A DNA stretch of 64,000 bases from Roseateles sp. SL47 (GTDB taxonomy: Bacteria; Pseudomonadota; Gammaproteobacteria; Burkholderiales; Burkholderiaceae_C). The DNA lies in contig NZ_CP113068.1 in assembly GCF_026625885.1 (NCBI RefSeq), forward strand, positions 62,001-126,000, in the 5' to 3' direction. A program made the translations under genes and the position numbers. Of the stretch, positions 40,148 through 49,482 are shown piece by piece. Under the pieces are notes generated by a model. That model had not been told where the DNA came from. It saw only the letters and a list, made by a program, of their open reading frames with translations, and searched no databases. How positions within the stretch are numbered: position 1 is the stretch's first letter; the number at the start of each line of letters is the position of its first letter.

Positions 40148-41872
40148 ATGGACACCACTCTGGCCGAACCACCCCAGTCCGCCCTGTCGGGCGTCGCGCG
40201 CGTGCTTGTGCACGCCGGCAAACTTCAGCCAAAGGCCGCTGAGGATCTCGTCCGCCTGGCGCGGGAGAAAAAAACCAGCTTCGTGAACGCTGTCATGGCG
40301 TCCGGCACGGTCACGTCCCCCGAGCTGGCGCACACGCTGGCCCATGCACTGGCCATGCCGCTGCTGGACCTGAATGCGGTGGATCCTCACAAGCTGCCCC
40401 AGAACATCATCGACGCCAAGCTGGCGACACAGCATCAGGTGGTGGTGCTGGCCCGTCGGGGCAACCGGCTGTTCATCGGCGGCGCCGACCCCACGGATCA
40501 GGAAGTGGTCGAGCGGATCAAGTTCGCCACCCAGCTGACGCCCGAATGGATCATCGTTGAGCATGACAAGCTGCTCAAGATGCTGGGGTCGTCGGCATCC
40601 GGCAGCACGGCCGAGCAGTTGGAAGCGATTGCGGGTGAAGATTTCGACTTCGACATCGCCGAAGAAGATTCCACCCCTCAGGAAGAAGCCCAGGAAATCG
40701 GCGACGTCGAAGACGCACCGGTGGTGCGCTTCCTGCAGAAGATGCTGGTCGATGCCATCAACATGCGGGCCTCCGACCTCCACTTCGAACCCTACGAATA
40801 CCACTACCGCGTCCGCTTCCGGGTGGACGGCGAGCTGCGGGAAATCACCCAGCCTCCGATTGCCATCAAGGAAAAACTGGCCTCCCGCATCAAGGTGATC
40901 TCGCGCATGGACATTGCCGAGCGCCGGGTGCCGCAGGACGGCCGGATGAAGCTGAAGTTCGGCTCCAAGGCCATCGACTTCCGGGTGTCCACCCTGCCCA
41001 CGCTCTTCGGCGAGAAGATCGTGATCCGTATTCTGGACCCCTCCTCGGCCAAGCTCGGCATCGAGGCGCTGGGTTACGAGAAGATCGAAAAGGATCGGTT
41101 GCTGCTGGCCATCCACCGTCCCTACGGCATGATCCTGGTCACCGGTCCGACCGGTTCCGGCAAGACGGTGTCGCTCTACACCTGCCTGAACATCCTGAAC
41201 CAACCCGGCACCAACATCTCCACCGTGGAAGACCCGGCGGAAATCAACTTGCCGGGCATCAACCAGGTCAATGTGAACGACAAGGCCGGGTTGACCTTCT
41301 CCGCCGCGCTGAAGTCCTTCCTCCGCCAGGATCCGGACATCATCATGGTGGGTGAAATCCGGGACCTGGAAACCGCCGACATCGCCATCAAGGCCGCCCA
41401 GACCGGCCACATGGTGATGTCCACGCTGCACACCAACGACGCCCCGACCACGCTGACGCGTCTGCTGAACATGGGCGTGGCCCCGTTCAACATCGCCTCC
41501 AGTGTGCTGCTCATCACGGCCCAGCGTCTGACGCGGCGCCTGTGCGAAAACTGCAAGGTTCCGGCGGAATACCCACGGGAAGCCCTGCTGCGGGCGGGTT
41601 TCGCGGAGAGCGAACTGGACGGCTCCTGGAAGCCCTACCGGGCCGTGGGCTGCTCCAATTGCAACAATGGTTATCGGGGCCGGGTCGGCCTTTACCAAGT
41701 GATGCCCATTAGTGAAGCCATTCAGCGGATCATCCTGTCCGAGGGTACGGCCATGGACATTGCCGATCAGGCCCGCAAGGATGGTGTGCGAGACCTGCGC
41801 CAGTCCGGGCTGGTCAAGGTCAAGGTGGGTGTCACAACCCTGGAAGAGGTGCTGGCAGCCACCAATGAATAA
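40148..41872 (+). CDS. pilB: Type IV pilus assembly ATPase PilB
   Basis: PilB is the cytoplasmic hexameric ATPase that powers pilus extension. The product has 574 residues, the normal length. An N-terminal MshEN-like domain (residues 1-150) is followed by the GspE core. The core carries Walker A GPTGSGKT (near 333), an Asp box (STVEDPAEINLPGINQ), Walker B region DPDIIMVGEIRD and a His box (MSTLHTNDAPTT). A four-cysteine zinc motif follows (CENCKVPAEY ... CSNCNNGYRGR). It begins the pilB-pilC-pilD cluster. Confidence 0.97.
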   Translation: MDTTLAEPPQSALSGVARVLVHAGKLQPKAAEDLVRLAREKKTSFVNAVMASGTVTSPELAHTLAHALAMPLLDLNAVDPHKLPQNIIDAKLATQHQVVVLARRGNRLFIGGADPTDQEVVERIKFATQLTPEWIIVEHDKLLKMLGSSASGSTAEQLEAIAGEDFDFDIAEEDSTPQEEAQEIGDVEDAPVVRFLQKMLVDAINMRASDLHFEPYEYHYRVRFRVDGELREITQPPIAIKEKLASRIKVISRMDIAERRVPQDGRMKLKFGSKAIDFRVSTLPTLFGEKIVIRILDPSSAKLGIEALGYEKIEKDRLLLAIHRPYGMILVTGPTGSGKTVSLYTCLNILNQPGTNISTVEDPAEINLPGINQVNVNDKAGLTFSAALKSFLRQDPDIIMVGEIRDLETADIAIKAAQTGHMVMSTLHTNDAPTTLTRLLNMGVAPFNIASSVLLITAQRLTRRLCENCKVPAEYPREALLRAGFAESELDGSWKPYRAVGCSNCNNGYRGRVGLYQVMPISEAIQRIILSEGTAMDIADQARKDGVRDLRQSGLVKVKVGVTTLEEVLAATNE

Positions 41873-42023
41873 TCGAAGGTCGGCAGTCTGGCGATCCTGT
41901 TGAGTCCGAGATGATTCCTTGATGAGGCCATGGATGGGCCCACTGTCAACCTGGGTGAGCAGCACCAGGAACTAAACAACTGATTGGGAGCGCCGTTCGC
42001 TTGGCGCGACGGCTGGAGGTGAT
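41873..42023. other. Spacer between pilB and pilC
   Basis: The 151 bases contain no gene. GCGCC and GGCGC at about 41990-42008 can form a hairpin just before a very strong ribosome site (GGAGGTGAT) for pilC. Transcription may continue from pilB. Confidence 0.4.
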
Positions 42024-43256
42024 ATGGCGACGACCACCGCGGGTTCCCGCGCAAAGCAGGGCATCAAAGAACATATCTTTGAGTGGGAAGGCAAGGATCG
42101 CAACGGCAAACTGGTGCGCGGAGAAATGCGCGCCGGTGGCGAAGCCGTGGTCAGCGCTTCCCTGCGCCGGCAGGGCATCCTGGTCAGCAAGGTCAAGAAG
42201 CGCCGCACCGGGGGCGGCAGGTCCATCAAGCAGAAGGACATTTCCGTCTTCACCCGCCAGCTCGCCACCATGATGCGTGCCGGCGTGCCGCTGCTGCAGG
42301 CCTTCGACATCGTGGCCCGCGGCAGCACCAACCCGCGCCTGACCAAGCTGCTCAACGAAATCCGCCAGGACGTCGAAACGGGTACCAGCCTCTCGGTGGC
42401 CTTCCGCAAGCACCCGCTCCACTTTGATGCGCTGTATTGCAATCTGGTGGAAGCCGGGGAGTCCGGCGGTATTCTGGAAGCCCTGCTGGACCGACTCGCG
42501 ATCTATCAGGAAAAGACCGTCGCCCTGAAGCAGAAGATCAAGTCGGCCCTGACCTATCCCATTGCCGTGCTGGTGGCCGCCTTTGTCGTGACGGCCATCA
42601 TCATGATCTTTGTGGTGCCGACCTTCCGCGATGTGTTCAAGAGCTTTGGCGCGGACCTGCCCGCCCCGACGCTGTTTGTGATCTGGCTGTCGGAAATCTT
42701 CGTCAACTGGTGGTGGCTGATCTTCAGCGCCATTGGTGGCGGGCTGTACTTCTTCTTCCAGAGCTGGAAACGCTCGGTGCGCATGCAGAAGGTGATGGAC
42801 CGGCTGCTGCTGAAGGTCCCCGTATTTGGCGACCTCATTTATAAGTCGGTGATTGCTCGCTGGACCCGTACGCTGGCAACGATGTTTGCCGCCGGTGTGC
42901 CGCTGGTGGAAGCCCTGGACTCCGTGGGCGGCGCCTCGGGCAATGCCGTCTTTGTGGAGGGCACCGAGAAAATCCAGCGCGATGTCTCCACCGGCGCTTC
43001 ACTGACCAACTCCATGCAATCCACGGGCTTGTTCCCGGTGATGGTGCTGCAGATGTCGTCCATCGGCGAAGAATCGGGCTCGCTGGACCACATGCTGGGC
43101 AAGGCGGCCGACTTCTATGAAGAAGAAGTGGATGACGCGGTGAAGTCATTGTCCAGCCTGATGGAACCCATCATCATCGTGTTCCTCGGCACCCTCATCG
43201 GCGGCATCGTGGTCGCCATGTATCTGCCTATCTTCAAGCTTGGCTCGGTGGTCTGA
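42024..43256 (+). CDS. pilC: Type IV pilus inner-membrane platform protein PilC
   Basis: PilC is the polytopic platform that couples the PilB motor to pilin polymerisation. The product has 410 residues with two T2SSF domains, at about 75-200 (FTRQLATMMRAGVPLLQAFD) and 275-400 (WTRTLATMFAAGVPLVEALD). Three hydrophobic segments are visible, around 175-200, 222-245 and 385-405. The start ATG follows GGAGGTGAT. pilD starts directly after the stop codon. Confidence 0.97.
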   Translation: MATTTAGSRAKQGIKEHIFEWEGKDRNGKLVRGEMRAGGEAVVSASLRRQGILVSKVKKRRTGGGRSIKQKDISVFTRQLATMMRAGVPLLQAFDIVARGSTNPRLTKLLNEIRQDVETGTSLSVAFRKHPLHFDALYCNLVEAGESGGILEALLDRLAIYQEKTVALKQKIKSALTYPIAVLVAAFVVTAIIMIFVVPTFRDVFKSFGADLPAPTLFVIWLSEIFVNWWWLIFSAIGGGLYFFFQSWKRSVRMQKVMDRLLLKVPVFGDLIYKSVIARWTRTLATMFAAGVPLVEALDSVGGASGNAVFVEGTEKIQRDVSTGASLTNSMQSTGLFPVMVLQMSSIGEESGSLDHMLGKAADFYEEEVDDAVKSLSSLMEPIIIVFLGTLIGGIVVAMYLPIFKLGSVV

Positions 43257-44198
43257 TTGCTGGATCGGGACGTTTTTACACTGCTGCTGTCGCCGTGGTA
43301 TCTGGGGCTGCTGGGCCTGTGTGTCGGCAGCTTCCTGAATGTGGTCATTTACCGGCTCCCGGTGATGATGCGGCGCCAGTGGCTGGACGACTGCCAGCAT
43401 CAGCTGTCAGCCACTGACGAGCTTCGGGACGTGCTGATGCTCCCGGCCGACCAGGCCCAAGCGGTGGCGGCGGGTGTGTTGCCGGTGCGTCAGGCGCTGG
43501 AGGCCCAGCCCAAGCTTGGGCTGGTCACACCACGGTCGCGGTGCCCGCACTGCGGCCATCCGTTGCGCTGGCATGAAAATCTGCCGGTGCTGGGCTGGCT
43601 GCGGCTGGGCGGCAAATGTGCCTCGTGCAAGGCCGCCATCTCGTTTCGTTATCCCTTCATCGAATTGCTGACGGGCTTGCTGTTCCTGGGTATCGGCTGG
43701 CAGGTCGGTCCCCAATGGGCGTCCGTGCTGTACTGCGGTTTTGCAGCAGCTCTGGTGGCACTGGCGGGCATCGACTGGGACACCACCTACCTGCCGGACA
43801 GCATCACGCAACCCCTGCTGTGGGCCGGTCTGGTGGCGGCCGGCCTGGGCATGCTGCCCGTCACGCTGTCGGCATCGCTGACGGGCGCGGCGGTCGGTTA
43901 TCTGTCCTTGTGGTCCATCTACTGGGTGTTCAAGCTGGTCACCGGCAAGGAAGGCATGGGCTACGGTGACTTCAAACTGCTGGCCGCGCTGGGCGCCTGG
44001 CTGGGTTGGCAGATGATTCTTCCCATTGCCCTGCTGGCTTCGCTGATCGGTGCCTGCATCGGCCTCTATCTGAAGCTGTCTGGCGGGCTGAGGGAGGGTC
44101 GTTATGTGCCGTTTGGCCCCTTCCTGGCCGGTGGCGGATTGGCCGTTTTGCTGATCGGTCCGCGAACCGTTGCCGTCTGGCTGGGCTTGCCCGGCTGA
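43257..44198 (+). CDS. pilD: Type IV prepilin peptidase / N-methyltransferase PilD
   Basis: PilD cleaves and N-methylates prepilins; its substrates here include the products of 56621-60015. The product has 313 residues from a TTG start immediately behind the pilC stop. The N-terminal domain has LCVGSFLNVVIYRLP and a four-cysteine motif (CPHCGHPLRW and CASCKAA). The two catalytic aspartates lie in GIDWDTTYLPD and GYGDFKLLAALG. About 55 residues separate the first helix from the cysteine motif. Confidence 0.95.
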   Translation: MLDRDVFTLLLSPWYLGLLGLCVGSFLNVVIYRLPVMMRRQWLDDCQHQLSATDELRDVLMLPADQAQAVAAGVLPVRQALEAQPKLGLVTPRSRCPHCGHPLRWHENLPVLGWLRLGGKCASCKAAISFRYPFIELLTGLLFLGIGWQVGPQWASVLYCGFAAALVALAGIDWDTTYLPDSITQPLLWAGLVAAGLGMLPVTLSASLTGAAVGYLSLWSIYWVFKLVTGKEGMGYGDFKLLAALGAWLGWQMILPIALLASLIGACIGLYLKLSGGLREGRYVPFGPFLAGGGLAVLLIGPRTVAVWLGLPG

Positions 44199-44214
44199 CG
44201 CAGCATTGCTCGCC

Positions 44215-44808
44215 ATGCGCATCGGCCTCACCGGCGGCATCGGCAGCGGCAAGAGCACGGTGGCGCACGCCTGGGTGACGCTGGGAGGCGCTCTGCTGAT
44301 CGATACCGACGCCATCTCCCGGGCGCTCACCCAGCCGGGTGGTGCCGCCATGCCGGCCATTGCCCAGCGCTTCGGGCCCGATTTTGTGACGCCCGAAGGC
44401 GCACTCCATCGTCCCGCCATGCGTGAACTGGCCTTTCGTGACCCCTCGGCCCGGCTCGCCCTCGAAGGCATTCTTCATCCCTTGATCGGTGCGGAGACGG
44501 AGCGCCAGGCGGGTTTGGCACAACCCGGTCAGCGGGTGGTGTTCGATGTGCCCCTGCTGGTGGAGTCCGGCCGTTGGCGGCAGAAGGTGCAACGGGTAGT
44601 GGTCGTGGATTGTGAAGAATCCACCCAGGTGCGCCGGGTGATGCAGCGCTCCCAGCTCAGCGAGACGGCGGTGCGGGACATCATGGCGCAACAGGCTTCG
44701 CGGGCCCGCCGGCGGGCCGCTGCGGACGCCATCATCTACAACGACGGGTTGACGCTGGACCAACTGCATCGCGAGGTAGGAACGCTGCTGGCAAGCCCCC
44801 TGTTCTGA
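44215..44808 (+). CDS. coaE: Dephospho-CoA kinase
   Basis: CoaE phosphorylates dephospho-CoA in the last step of coenzyme A synthesis. The product has 197 residues from ATG 44215 (MRIGLTGGIGSGKST, with the P-loop at residues 7-15). The motifs LIDTDAISRALTQPGG and VVFDVPLLVESG match the family. A longer frame back to 44170 overlaps pilD and is rejected. The pilD-coaE-zapD-yacG order is common in beta- and gammaproteobacteria. Confidence 0.96.
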   Translation: MRIGLTGGIGSGKSTVAHAWVTLGGALLIDTDAISRALTQPGGAAMPAIAQRFGPDFVTPEGALHRPAMRELAFRDPSARLALEGILHPLIGAETERQAGLAQPGQRVVFDVPLLVESGRWRQKVQRVVVVDCEESTQVRRVMQRSQLSETAVRDIMAQQASRARRRAAADAIIYNDGLTLDQLHREVGTLLASPLF

Positions 44809-44875
44809 CCACCCCTCACCCTGTCGGGGTGGGTCAAGTCCGGCCTGTGGAACAATGGCCCCTTGACGTAACAGG

Positions 44876-45640
44876 ATGGTCGACTTGATCCTCTACGAAT
44901 ACCCATTCAACGAGAGCATCCGAACGATGCTCAGGCTGGAGCATCTGTTCGATCGATTGGGTCAGTTGGTCGCGCGCGATACGCAGCTGGATCACCACTA
45001 TGCGCTCGCCACCATCTTCGAAGTGATGGATGTGGCTTCGCGTGCCGACCTGAAGGCCGATCTGCTCAAGGAACTGGAGCGCCACCGCACCCAGCTCAAC
45101 AGCTACCGGGGCAACCCGGCCATTGCCGAGTCCGTGCTGGACGAGGTGGTGGGCCGCATCGACCATGCCTTCGACAAGCTGAACCAGTTGCCGGGCAAGG
45201 CCGGCCAGGCGCTGACGACCAATGAATGGCTGATGAGCATCCGCAGCCGGATTTCGATTCCCGGCGGCACCTGTGAATTTGATCTGCCGGGCTACTACAC
45301 CTGGCAGCAGTACCTGCCCGCCCGCCGCCGTAACGACCTGATGCAGTGGGCTCAGACCCTGATGCCGCTGGCAGAAGCCCTGAACGTGCTGCTGGGTCTG
45401 CTGCGGGACAGTGGTTCACCGCACAAAGTGGCCGCCCATGCCGGCCAATACCAGCAAAGCCTGCCACAGGGCCGCAGCTTCCAGTTGCTGCGCATGCGGA
45501 TCGACCCCAGCCTGGGCCTGGTGCCGGAGATCAGCGGCCACCGGCTGATGGTTTCCATCCGCCTGATGCGCCAGGATGAAGAAGGCCGCTTGAAACCGGC
45601 CCCCGTAGACGCCACCTTTGAACTGACGCTGTGCGCCTGA
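44876..45640 (+). CDS. zapD: Cell division protein ZapD
   Basis: ZapD bundles FtsZ filaments at the division ring. The product has 254 residues and starts [20 protein letters not shown], the family N-terminus. A helical first half ([20 protein letters not shown]) and a beta-rich second half ([15 protein letters not shown]) with a conserved basic patch complete it. A TTG at 44885 is an alternative start. It lies between coaE and yacG, as in many relatives. Confidence 0.93.
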   Translation: MVDLILYEYPFNESIRTMLRLEHLFDRLGQLVARDTQLDHHYALATIFEVMDVASRADLKADLLKELERHRTQLNSYRGNPAIAESVLDEVVGRIDHAFDKLNQLPGKAGQALTTNEWLMSIRSRISIPGGTCEFDLPGYYTWQQYLPARRRNDLMQWAQTLMPLAEALNVLLGLLRDSGSPHKVAAHAGQYQQSLPQGRSFQLLRMRIDPSLGLVPEISGHRLMVSIRLMRQDEEGRLKPAPVDATFELTLCA

Positions 45641-45677
45641 GTGGCCCCGGCGTCCGCCGCCCCACTTGTCAGAAGTC

Positions 45678-45980
45678 ATGACCAGCAAGCCAACTTCCTT
45701 GTCCGGCCCCAGGCCGTCCGCCACAGACCGCGCCCAGGAGCGCTCAACCGGCCTGACCCCCGCGTCCTCCTTGTCAGCAGCCTCCCCGACGGTGGCGAGC
45801 CCGCCTCGCATCGTCCCCTGCCCGACCTGCGGTGGAGACAGCATCTTTGCACCCAGCAATCTCTGGCGGCCCTTCTGCGGCGAACGCTGCCGTCAGATCG
45901 ACCTCGGCCACTGGGCGGATGAGTCGTTCCGGGTGGCGGCACCACCAACCACCGAGAACGAGAACGACGCCGAGCAGTAA
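45678..45980 (+). CDS. yacG: DNA gyrase inhibitor / zinc-binding protein YacG
   Basis: YacG is a small zinc protein that binds GyrB in E. coli. The zinc site is visible as CPTCGG and [17 protein letters not shown] in the second half, covering residues 48-85 or so. The product has 100 residues from ATG 45678. The first 45 residues are a Ser/Pro/Thr-rich extension, and typical YacG proteins are only 60-65 residues. An upstream TTG (45666) would add four residues. Confidence 0.9.
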   Translation: MTSKPTSLSGPRPSATDRAQERSTGLTPASSLSAASPTVASPPRIVPCPTCGGDSIFAPSNLWRPFCGERCRQIDLGHWADESFRVAAPPTTENENDAEQ

Positions 45981-45997
45981 GCCAGCCTCGGTGCGAT

Positions 45998-46618
45998 TTA
46001 GCGCGGCAGAAGCCCTCGCCGCACCAGTTCCACCCGGGCGGCTTCCGGCGTCGTATAGAGCCAGGCCTGCCATCCCAGGGCCGTGGCCGCTTCAATGTTG
46101 GCCGGGTGATCGTCCAGGAACAGAAGGTCTTGCGGCTTCGCCCCGAACTGGCTCAGTGCCAGATCAAAAATCGGCGGATGGGGTTTGGACTGCTTGACCC
46201 GGCCCGAAAAGATACCCGACACGAACCAGTCGCTCAGCGGATGGTGGGTTTCCAGATGGTCCGCATACGGTTCCGGCATGTTGGACAGGAAATACAGCGT
46301 ATGGCCGGCCTGCTTCAGATCCTGGATCAGTTGGGCCGTCCCCTGGATCAGTTGCAGTTCCTGTGGCACGGCCTCCATCACCGCCACCACCTCGTCACGG
46401 GGCCAGCCGGTGCGGGCGGTAATGCGGTCGGCCGTGGTCGCAGCATCCGCCAAGCCCTGGTCAAAAGCGCCCCAGTCACCGGTGTAGTTCTGGAACAGCT
46501 CCCGGGCCACTTCAGCGCCCACGGTTTCGTCTGGCACCCGGTGGGGCCACACCCGCGCGAGGAAACTGGGCGGGTGCCAGCGAAAGACGACCCCGCCAAA
46601 GTCAAACACAATCTTCAT
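45998..46618 (-). CDS. HAD-superfamily hydrolase (YihX-like)
   Basis: The 206-residue enzyme starts MKIVFDFGGVVFRWHPP, with the nucleophile region FDFGGVVF. A threonine/serine motif (LYFLSNMPEPYADHL) and the Asp pair in LLFLDDHPANIEAA follow. This matches the HAD IA group that includes the YihX alpha-D-glucose-1-phosphate phosphatase, which would suit its place 5 bases behind pgi. Substrate is not fixed by sequence. The reading frame upstream of 46618 overlaps pgi and is not part of the gene. Confidence 0.85.
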   Translation of the reverse strand: MKIVFDFGGVVFRWHPPSFLARVWPHRVPDETVGAEVARELFQNYTGDWGAFDQGLADAATTADRITARTGWPRDEVVAVMEAVPQELQLIQGTAQLIQDLKQAGHTLYFLSNMPEPYADHLETHHPLSDWFVSGIFSGRVKQSKPHPPIFDLALSQFGAKPQDLLFLDDHPANIEAATALGWQAWLYTTPEAARVELVRRGLLPR

Positions 46619-46623
46619 CGAAC

Positions 46624-48252
46624 TCACCCTCGCAGGCGGCCGAGCAGGCCGGCGGTGGAGGCATCCAGGCCGGCGGTGTCGCCGGAGCTCAGGCGTGGCA
46701 GCAGGCTGTTGCACAAGGCTTTGCCCAGCTCGACACCCCATTGATCGAAGCTGTTGATGTTCCAGACTGCACCGCTGACAAACACCCGGTGCTCGTACAG
46801 CGCAACCAGGGCGCCCAGCGAGGCCGGTGTGAGCGCCTCCAGCACAAGCGTGGTGCTCGGACGATTGCCCGGGAAGCTGCGGTGGCGGGCCAGCACCTCC
46901 GGCGCCAGGTCCTTGGAGGCGGTCGGCGCCGATTCGGCTGCGGCCGCCTCGGCGGTCTTGCCCTGCATCAGGGCCTGCGATTGCGCCAGGCAATTGGCCA
47001 GCAGTTTGGTGTGCTGATCCTGCAGCCGTGCAAGCAGTTCACCGCCCACATGCTCACCGAAACGCGGTGTCTTGACTGCAATGAATTCCACCGGAATCAC
47101 ATCGGTGCCCTGATGCAGCATCTGGAAATAGGCATGCTGGCCATTGGTGCCGGCCTCGCCCCAGACCACCGGGCTGGTGCCGTAACCCAGCGCCTGACCG
47201 TCCCGGTCCACGCCCTTGCCGTTGCTTTCCATCTCCAACTGCTGAAGATAGGCCGGCAGCCGGCGCAGCCCCTGGTGATAGGGCGCCACCGAGCGGCTGG
47301 TGAAGCCATGGAAGTTGCGATACCAGACGTCCAGCAGCCCCAGAAGCACCGGCAGGTTGGTGTCCAGCGGTGCGGTGCGGAAATGCTCGTCCATCGCATG
47401 GGCACCGGCCAGCAAGGCCTTGAAATGCTGCGCGCCGACGGCGATGGCGATGGGCAGGCCGATGACCGACCAGAGGGAATAACGTCCCCCCACCCAATCC
47501 CAGAAACCGAAGGTGGTGGTGATGCCGAAATCCGCGGCCGCCTTGGCATTGCTGGTGGTGGCGGCGAAGTGCCGCGCAACGTCGGTGCCTCCCTGCTGCA
47601 GGAACCAGGCCTTGGCCGCCTGGGCATTGGCCAGGGTTTCCTGCGTGGTGAAGGTCTTGGAGGCCACGATGAATTGCGTGGTGGCCGGATTCAGGCCACG
47701 CAGCACCGGGGCCAGGTCATGCCCGTCCACATTGGAGACGAAGTGCAGCTTGAGCGTGGCCGGCACATAGGCCTGCAGCGCCTGCACCACCATGGCCGGG
47801 CCGAGGTCCGAGCCACCGATGCCGATATGCACCACATCGGTGATGCCGCTGCGCGCCTGGTCTCGCACGCTTTCAGCAAAGGCCAGCATGCGATCCAGCG
47901 AGGCCTGCACCTCATCACTGAACGGGGCGCCGCCCGCCGGCGCGCGCAGGGCAGTGTGCAGCACCGCGCGGCCTTCGGTGTGGTTGATGGGCGCGCCGGT
48001 GAACAGCGCTTCGCGTTGCGCCTCCAGTTTCACGTCCGCCGCCAGGCCCAGCAGCAGCTCAAGCGTCCTGGCGTCGATGCGGTTCTTGGACAGGTCGGCA
48101 AACACCTCGGGCGCCTGCAGCGACCAGCGCTGGAACCGGTCCGGATCGGCCGCAAACGCCTGCCGGACGTCAAAGGCTGCACCGGCGTGCTGGAAGTGGT
48201 TGTGAAGGGCGGCCCAATGGGGGCTGCTGTCGCAACGCGGGAACAGGCTCAT
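46624..48252 (-). CDS. pgi: Glucose-6-phosphate isomerase
   Basis: Pgi interconverts glucose-6-phosphate and fructose-6-phosphate. The product has 542 residues. The sugar-phosphate binding motif [14 protein letters not shown] and the second signature [20 protein letters not shown] are visible, with [20 protein letters not shown] before the active-site Glu and His region. The start overlaps the tal stop by 4 bases. A HAD hydrolase gene follows after 5 bases, forming a tal-pgi-HAD unit on the minus strand. Confidence 0.97.
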   Translation of the reverse strand: MSLFPRCDSSPHWAALHNHFQHAGAAFDVRQAFAADPDRFQRWSLQAPEVFADLSKNRIDARTLELLLGLAADVKLEAQREALFTGAPINHTEGRAVLHTALRAPAGGAPFSDEVQASLDRMLAFAESVRDQARSGITDVVHIGIGGSDLGPAMVVQALQAYVPATLKLHFVSNVDGHDLAPVLRGLNPATTQFIVASKTFTTQETLANAQAAKAWFLQQGGTDVARHFAATTSNAKAAADFGITTTFGFWDWVGGRYSLWSVIGLPIAIAVGAQHFKALLAGAHAMDEHFRTAPLDTNLPVLLGLLDVWYRNFHGFTSRSVAPYHQGLRRLPAYLQQLEMESNGKGVDRDGQALGYGTSPVVWGEAGTNGQHAYFQMLHQGTDVIPVEFIAVKTPRFGEHVGGELLARLQDQHTKLLANCLAQSQALMQGKTAEAAAAESAPTASKDLAPEVLARHRSFPGNRPSTTLVLEALTPASLGALVALYEHRVFVSGAVWNINSFDQWGVELGKALCNSLLPRLSSGDTAGLDASTAGLLGRLRG

Positions 48253-49199
48253 CGCAGGCTTTCGATCATCTGGTCCAGCTTGCCGGCATCAGCGGCAAAC
48301 AGGCGGATGCCTTCGGCCAGTTTTTCCGTGGCCATGGCGTCCTGGTTGAGGGCAAAGCGGAAGGCCGCTTCGTTGAACGAGACCTTGGGCAAATCCAGGG
48401 CCTTGGCGACATCGGCATCCAGCGCGCGGGACAGGGGCGCTTCGCTGGCCTGCAGCTGTGCCAGCAGGTCGGGGCTGATGGTGAGCAGGTCGCAGCCGGC
48501 CAGCGCCTGGATCTGCCCGATATTGCGGAAGCTGGCCCCCATCACTTCGGTGGCAATGCCCTGCTTCTTGAAATAGTTGTAGATGCTGGCCACCGACTGA
48601 ACGCCGGGGTCGTTCACCCCGGCCTGAGCGGCTTCATCCCACTGGCTGCCCGCCGACTTCTTGTACCAGTCGTAGATGCGGCCCACAAACGGGGAGATCA
48701 GCTGAATGCCGGATTCACCGCAAGCCACCGCCTGGCAGAAGGAGAACAACAGGGTGAGGTTGCAATGGATGCCTTCCTGCTCCAGCTCACGGGCGGCCTG
48801 GATGCCTTCCCAGGTGGAGGCGATCTTGATCAGCACCCGGTCACGGCCGATGCCTGCAGCTTCGTACAGGCCCATCAGGCGGCGCGCACGGGTCAGCGTG
48901 GCCACGGTGTCGAAGCTCAGGCGGGCGTCCACTTCGGTGGACACGCGGCCCGGCACCACTTTCAGGATTTCCAGACCAAACGCCACCAACACGCGGTCCA
49001 CGATCAGGTCCAGCGGCTCGGACTGGTGGGCCGCTACGGTGTCTTCCAGCAAGTGGGCATAGTCGGGCGATTGCACCGCCTTGAGGATCAGCGACGGATT
49101 GGTGGTGGCGTCGCGCGGGGTGAACTGCGCCAGTTGCTTGAAGTTGCCGGTGTCGGCCACCACGGTGGTGAAGGCCTTCAGTTGTTCGAGCTGGTTCAT
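48249..49199 (-). CDS. tal: Transaldolase
   Basis: Transaldolase of the non-oxidative pentose phosphate pathway, 316 residues, the TalB-like size. The N-terminal signature [17 protein letters not shown] is present. The Schiff-base lysine lies in [20 protein letters not shown], and [19 protein letters not shown] follows. It is the first gene of the leftward tal-pgi-HAD unit and divergent from zwf. The start is preceded on the minus strand by a 280-base region that also serves zwf. Confidence 0.97.
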   Translation of the reverse strand: MNQLEQLKAFTTVVADTGNFKQLAQFTPRDATTNPSLILKAVQSPDYAHLLEDTVAAHQSEPLDLIVDRVLVAFGLEILKVVPGRVSTEVDARLSFDTVATLTRARRLMGLYEAAGIGRDRVLIKIASTWEGIQAARELEQEGIHCNLTLLFSFCQAVACGESGIQLISPFVGRIYDWYKKSAGSQWDEAAQAGVNDPGVQSVASIYNYFKKQGIATEVMGASFRNIGQIQALAGCDLLTISPDLLAQLQASEAPLSRALDADVAKALDLPKVSFNEAAFRFALNQDAMATEKLAEGIRLFAADAGKLDQMIESLR

Positions 49200-49419
49200 A
49201 GGAGGGTGCGCCCGGAGGCGGTCACAATCGGTGGGTTGAAGCCGGAAGCAGGCGCGGCATGAGCCTTGCCCATCTGCCCCGTATTAGAACCGCTGCGGAC
49301 CTCTTTCCGGACGCTCGTCGCCCGCCTCCCTGGGGTGCCCTCCTGCGAGGGAGGCCCCTCTGTCGAGGGACGATTTCAGGCGGATTGACCGTCCGAAGAA
49401 ACTGCGGCATCATAATTCC
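49200..49419. other. tal-zwf divergent intergenic region with two adjacent hairpins
   Basis: There is no gene. GCCTCCCT (49324-49331) and AGGGAGGC (49348-49355) form an 8-bp stem, directly followed by CCCTC (49356-49360), TGTC, GAGGG (49365-49369). They would lie in the leader RNA of tal. A zwf promoter candidate is a CATAAT -10 box (49411-49416). TTGACC (49385-49390) is 20 bases upstream, which is too far for a good -35. Confidence 0.45.
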
Positions 49420-49434
49420 GGTAACTTCGTTACA
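49420..49434. promoter_or_regulatory. HexR-like operator upstream of zwf
   Basis: The minus strand reads TGTAACGAAGTTACC, which fits TGTAA-N5-TTACA at all but the last base. The core GTAAC-TTC-GTTAC is a perfect inverted repeat. The site lies 4 bases after a CATAAT -10 candidate and 49 bases before zwf, so bound repressor would block transcription. A HexR-like regulator is encoded directly downstream of zwf. Confidence 0.5.
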
Positions 49435-49482
49435 TCAAGACGTCAGCCAACTTTCGCGCTCCTTCGCAGGAGTGCCGCGCAC

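Noticed and set aside
38564..41965. 1133-codon minus-strand frame opposite the efflux factor gene and pilB
   Set aside because: It spans two real genes and their spacer with no ribosome site or recognisable domain.
44817..44831. CACCC/GGGTG hairpin behind coaE as a terminator
   Set aside because: The stem is only five pairs with no T-run, and the operon probably continues into zapD.
46619..46993. N-terminal extension of the HAD hydrolase frame
   Set aside because: It overlaps the pgi 3' end in another frame. The HAD fold starts exactly at MKIVFDFGG.
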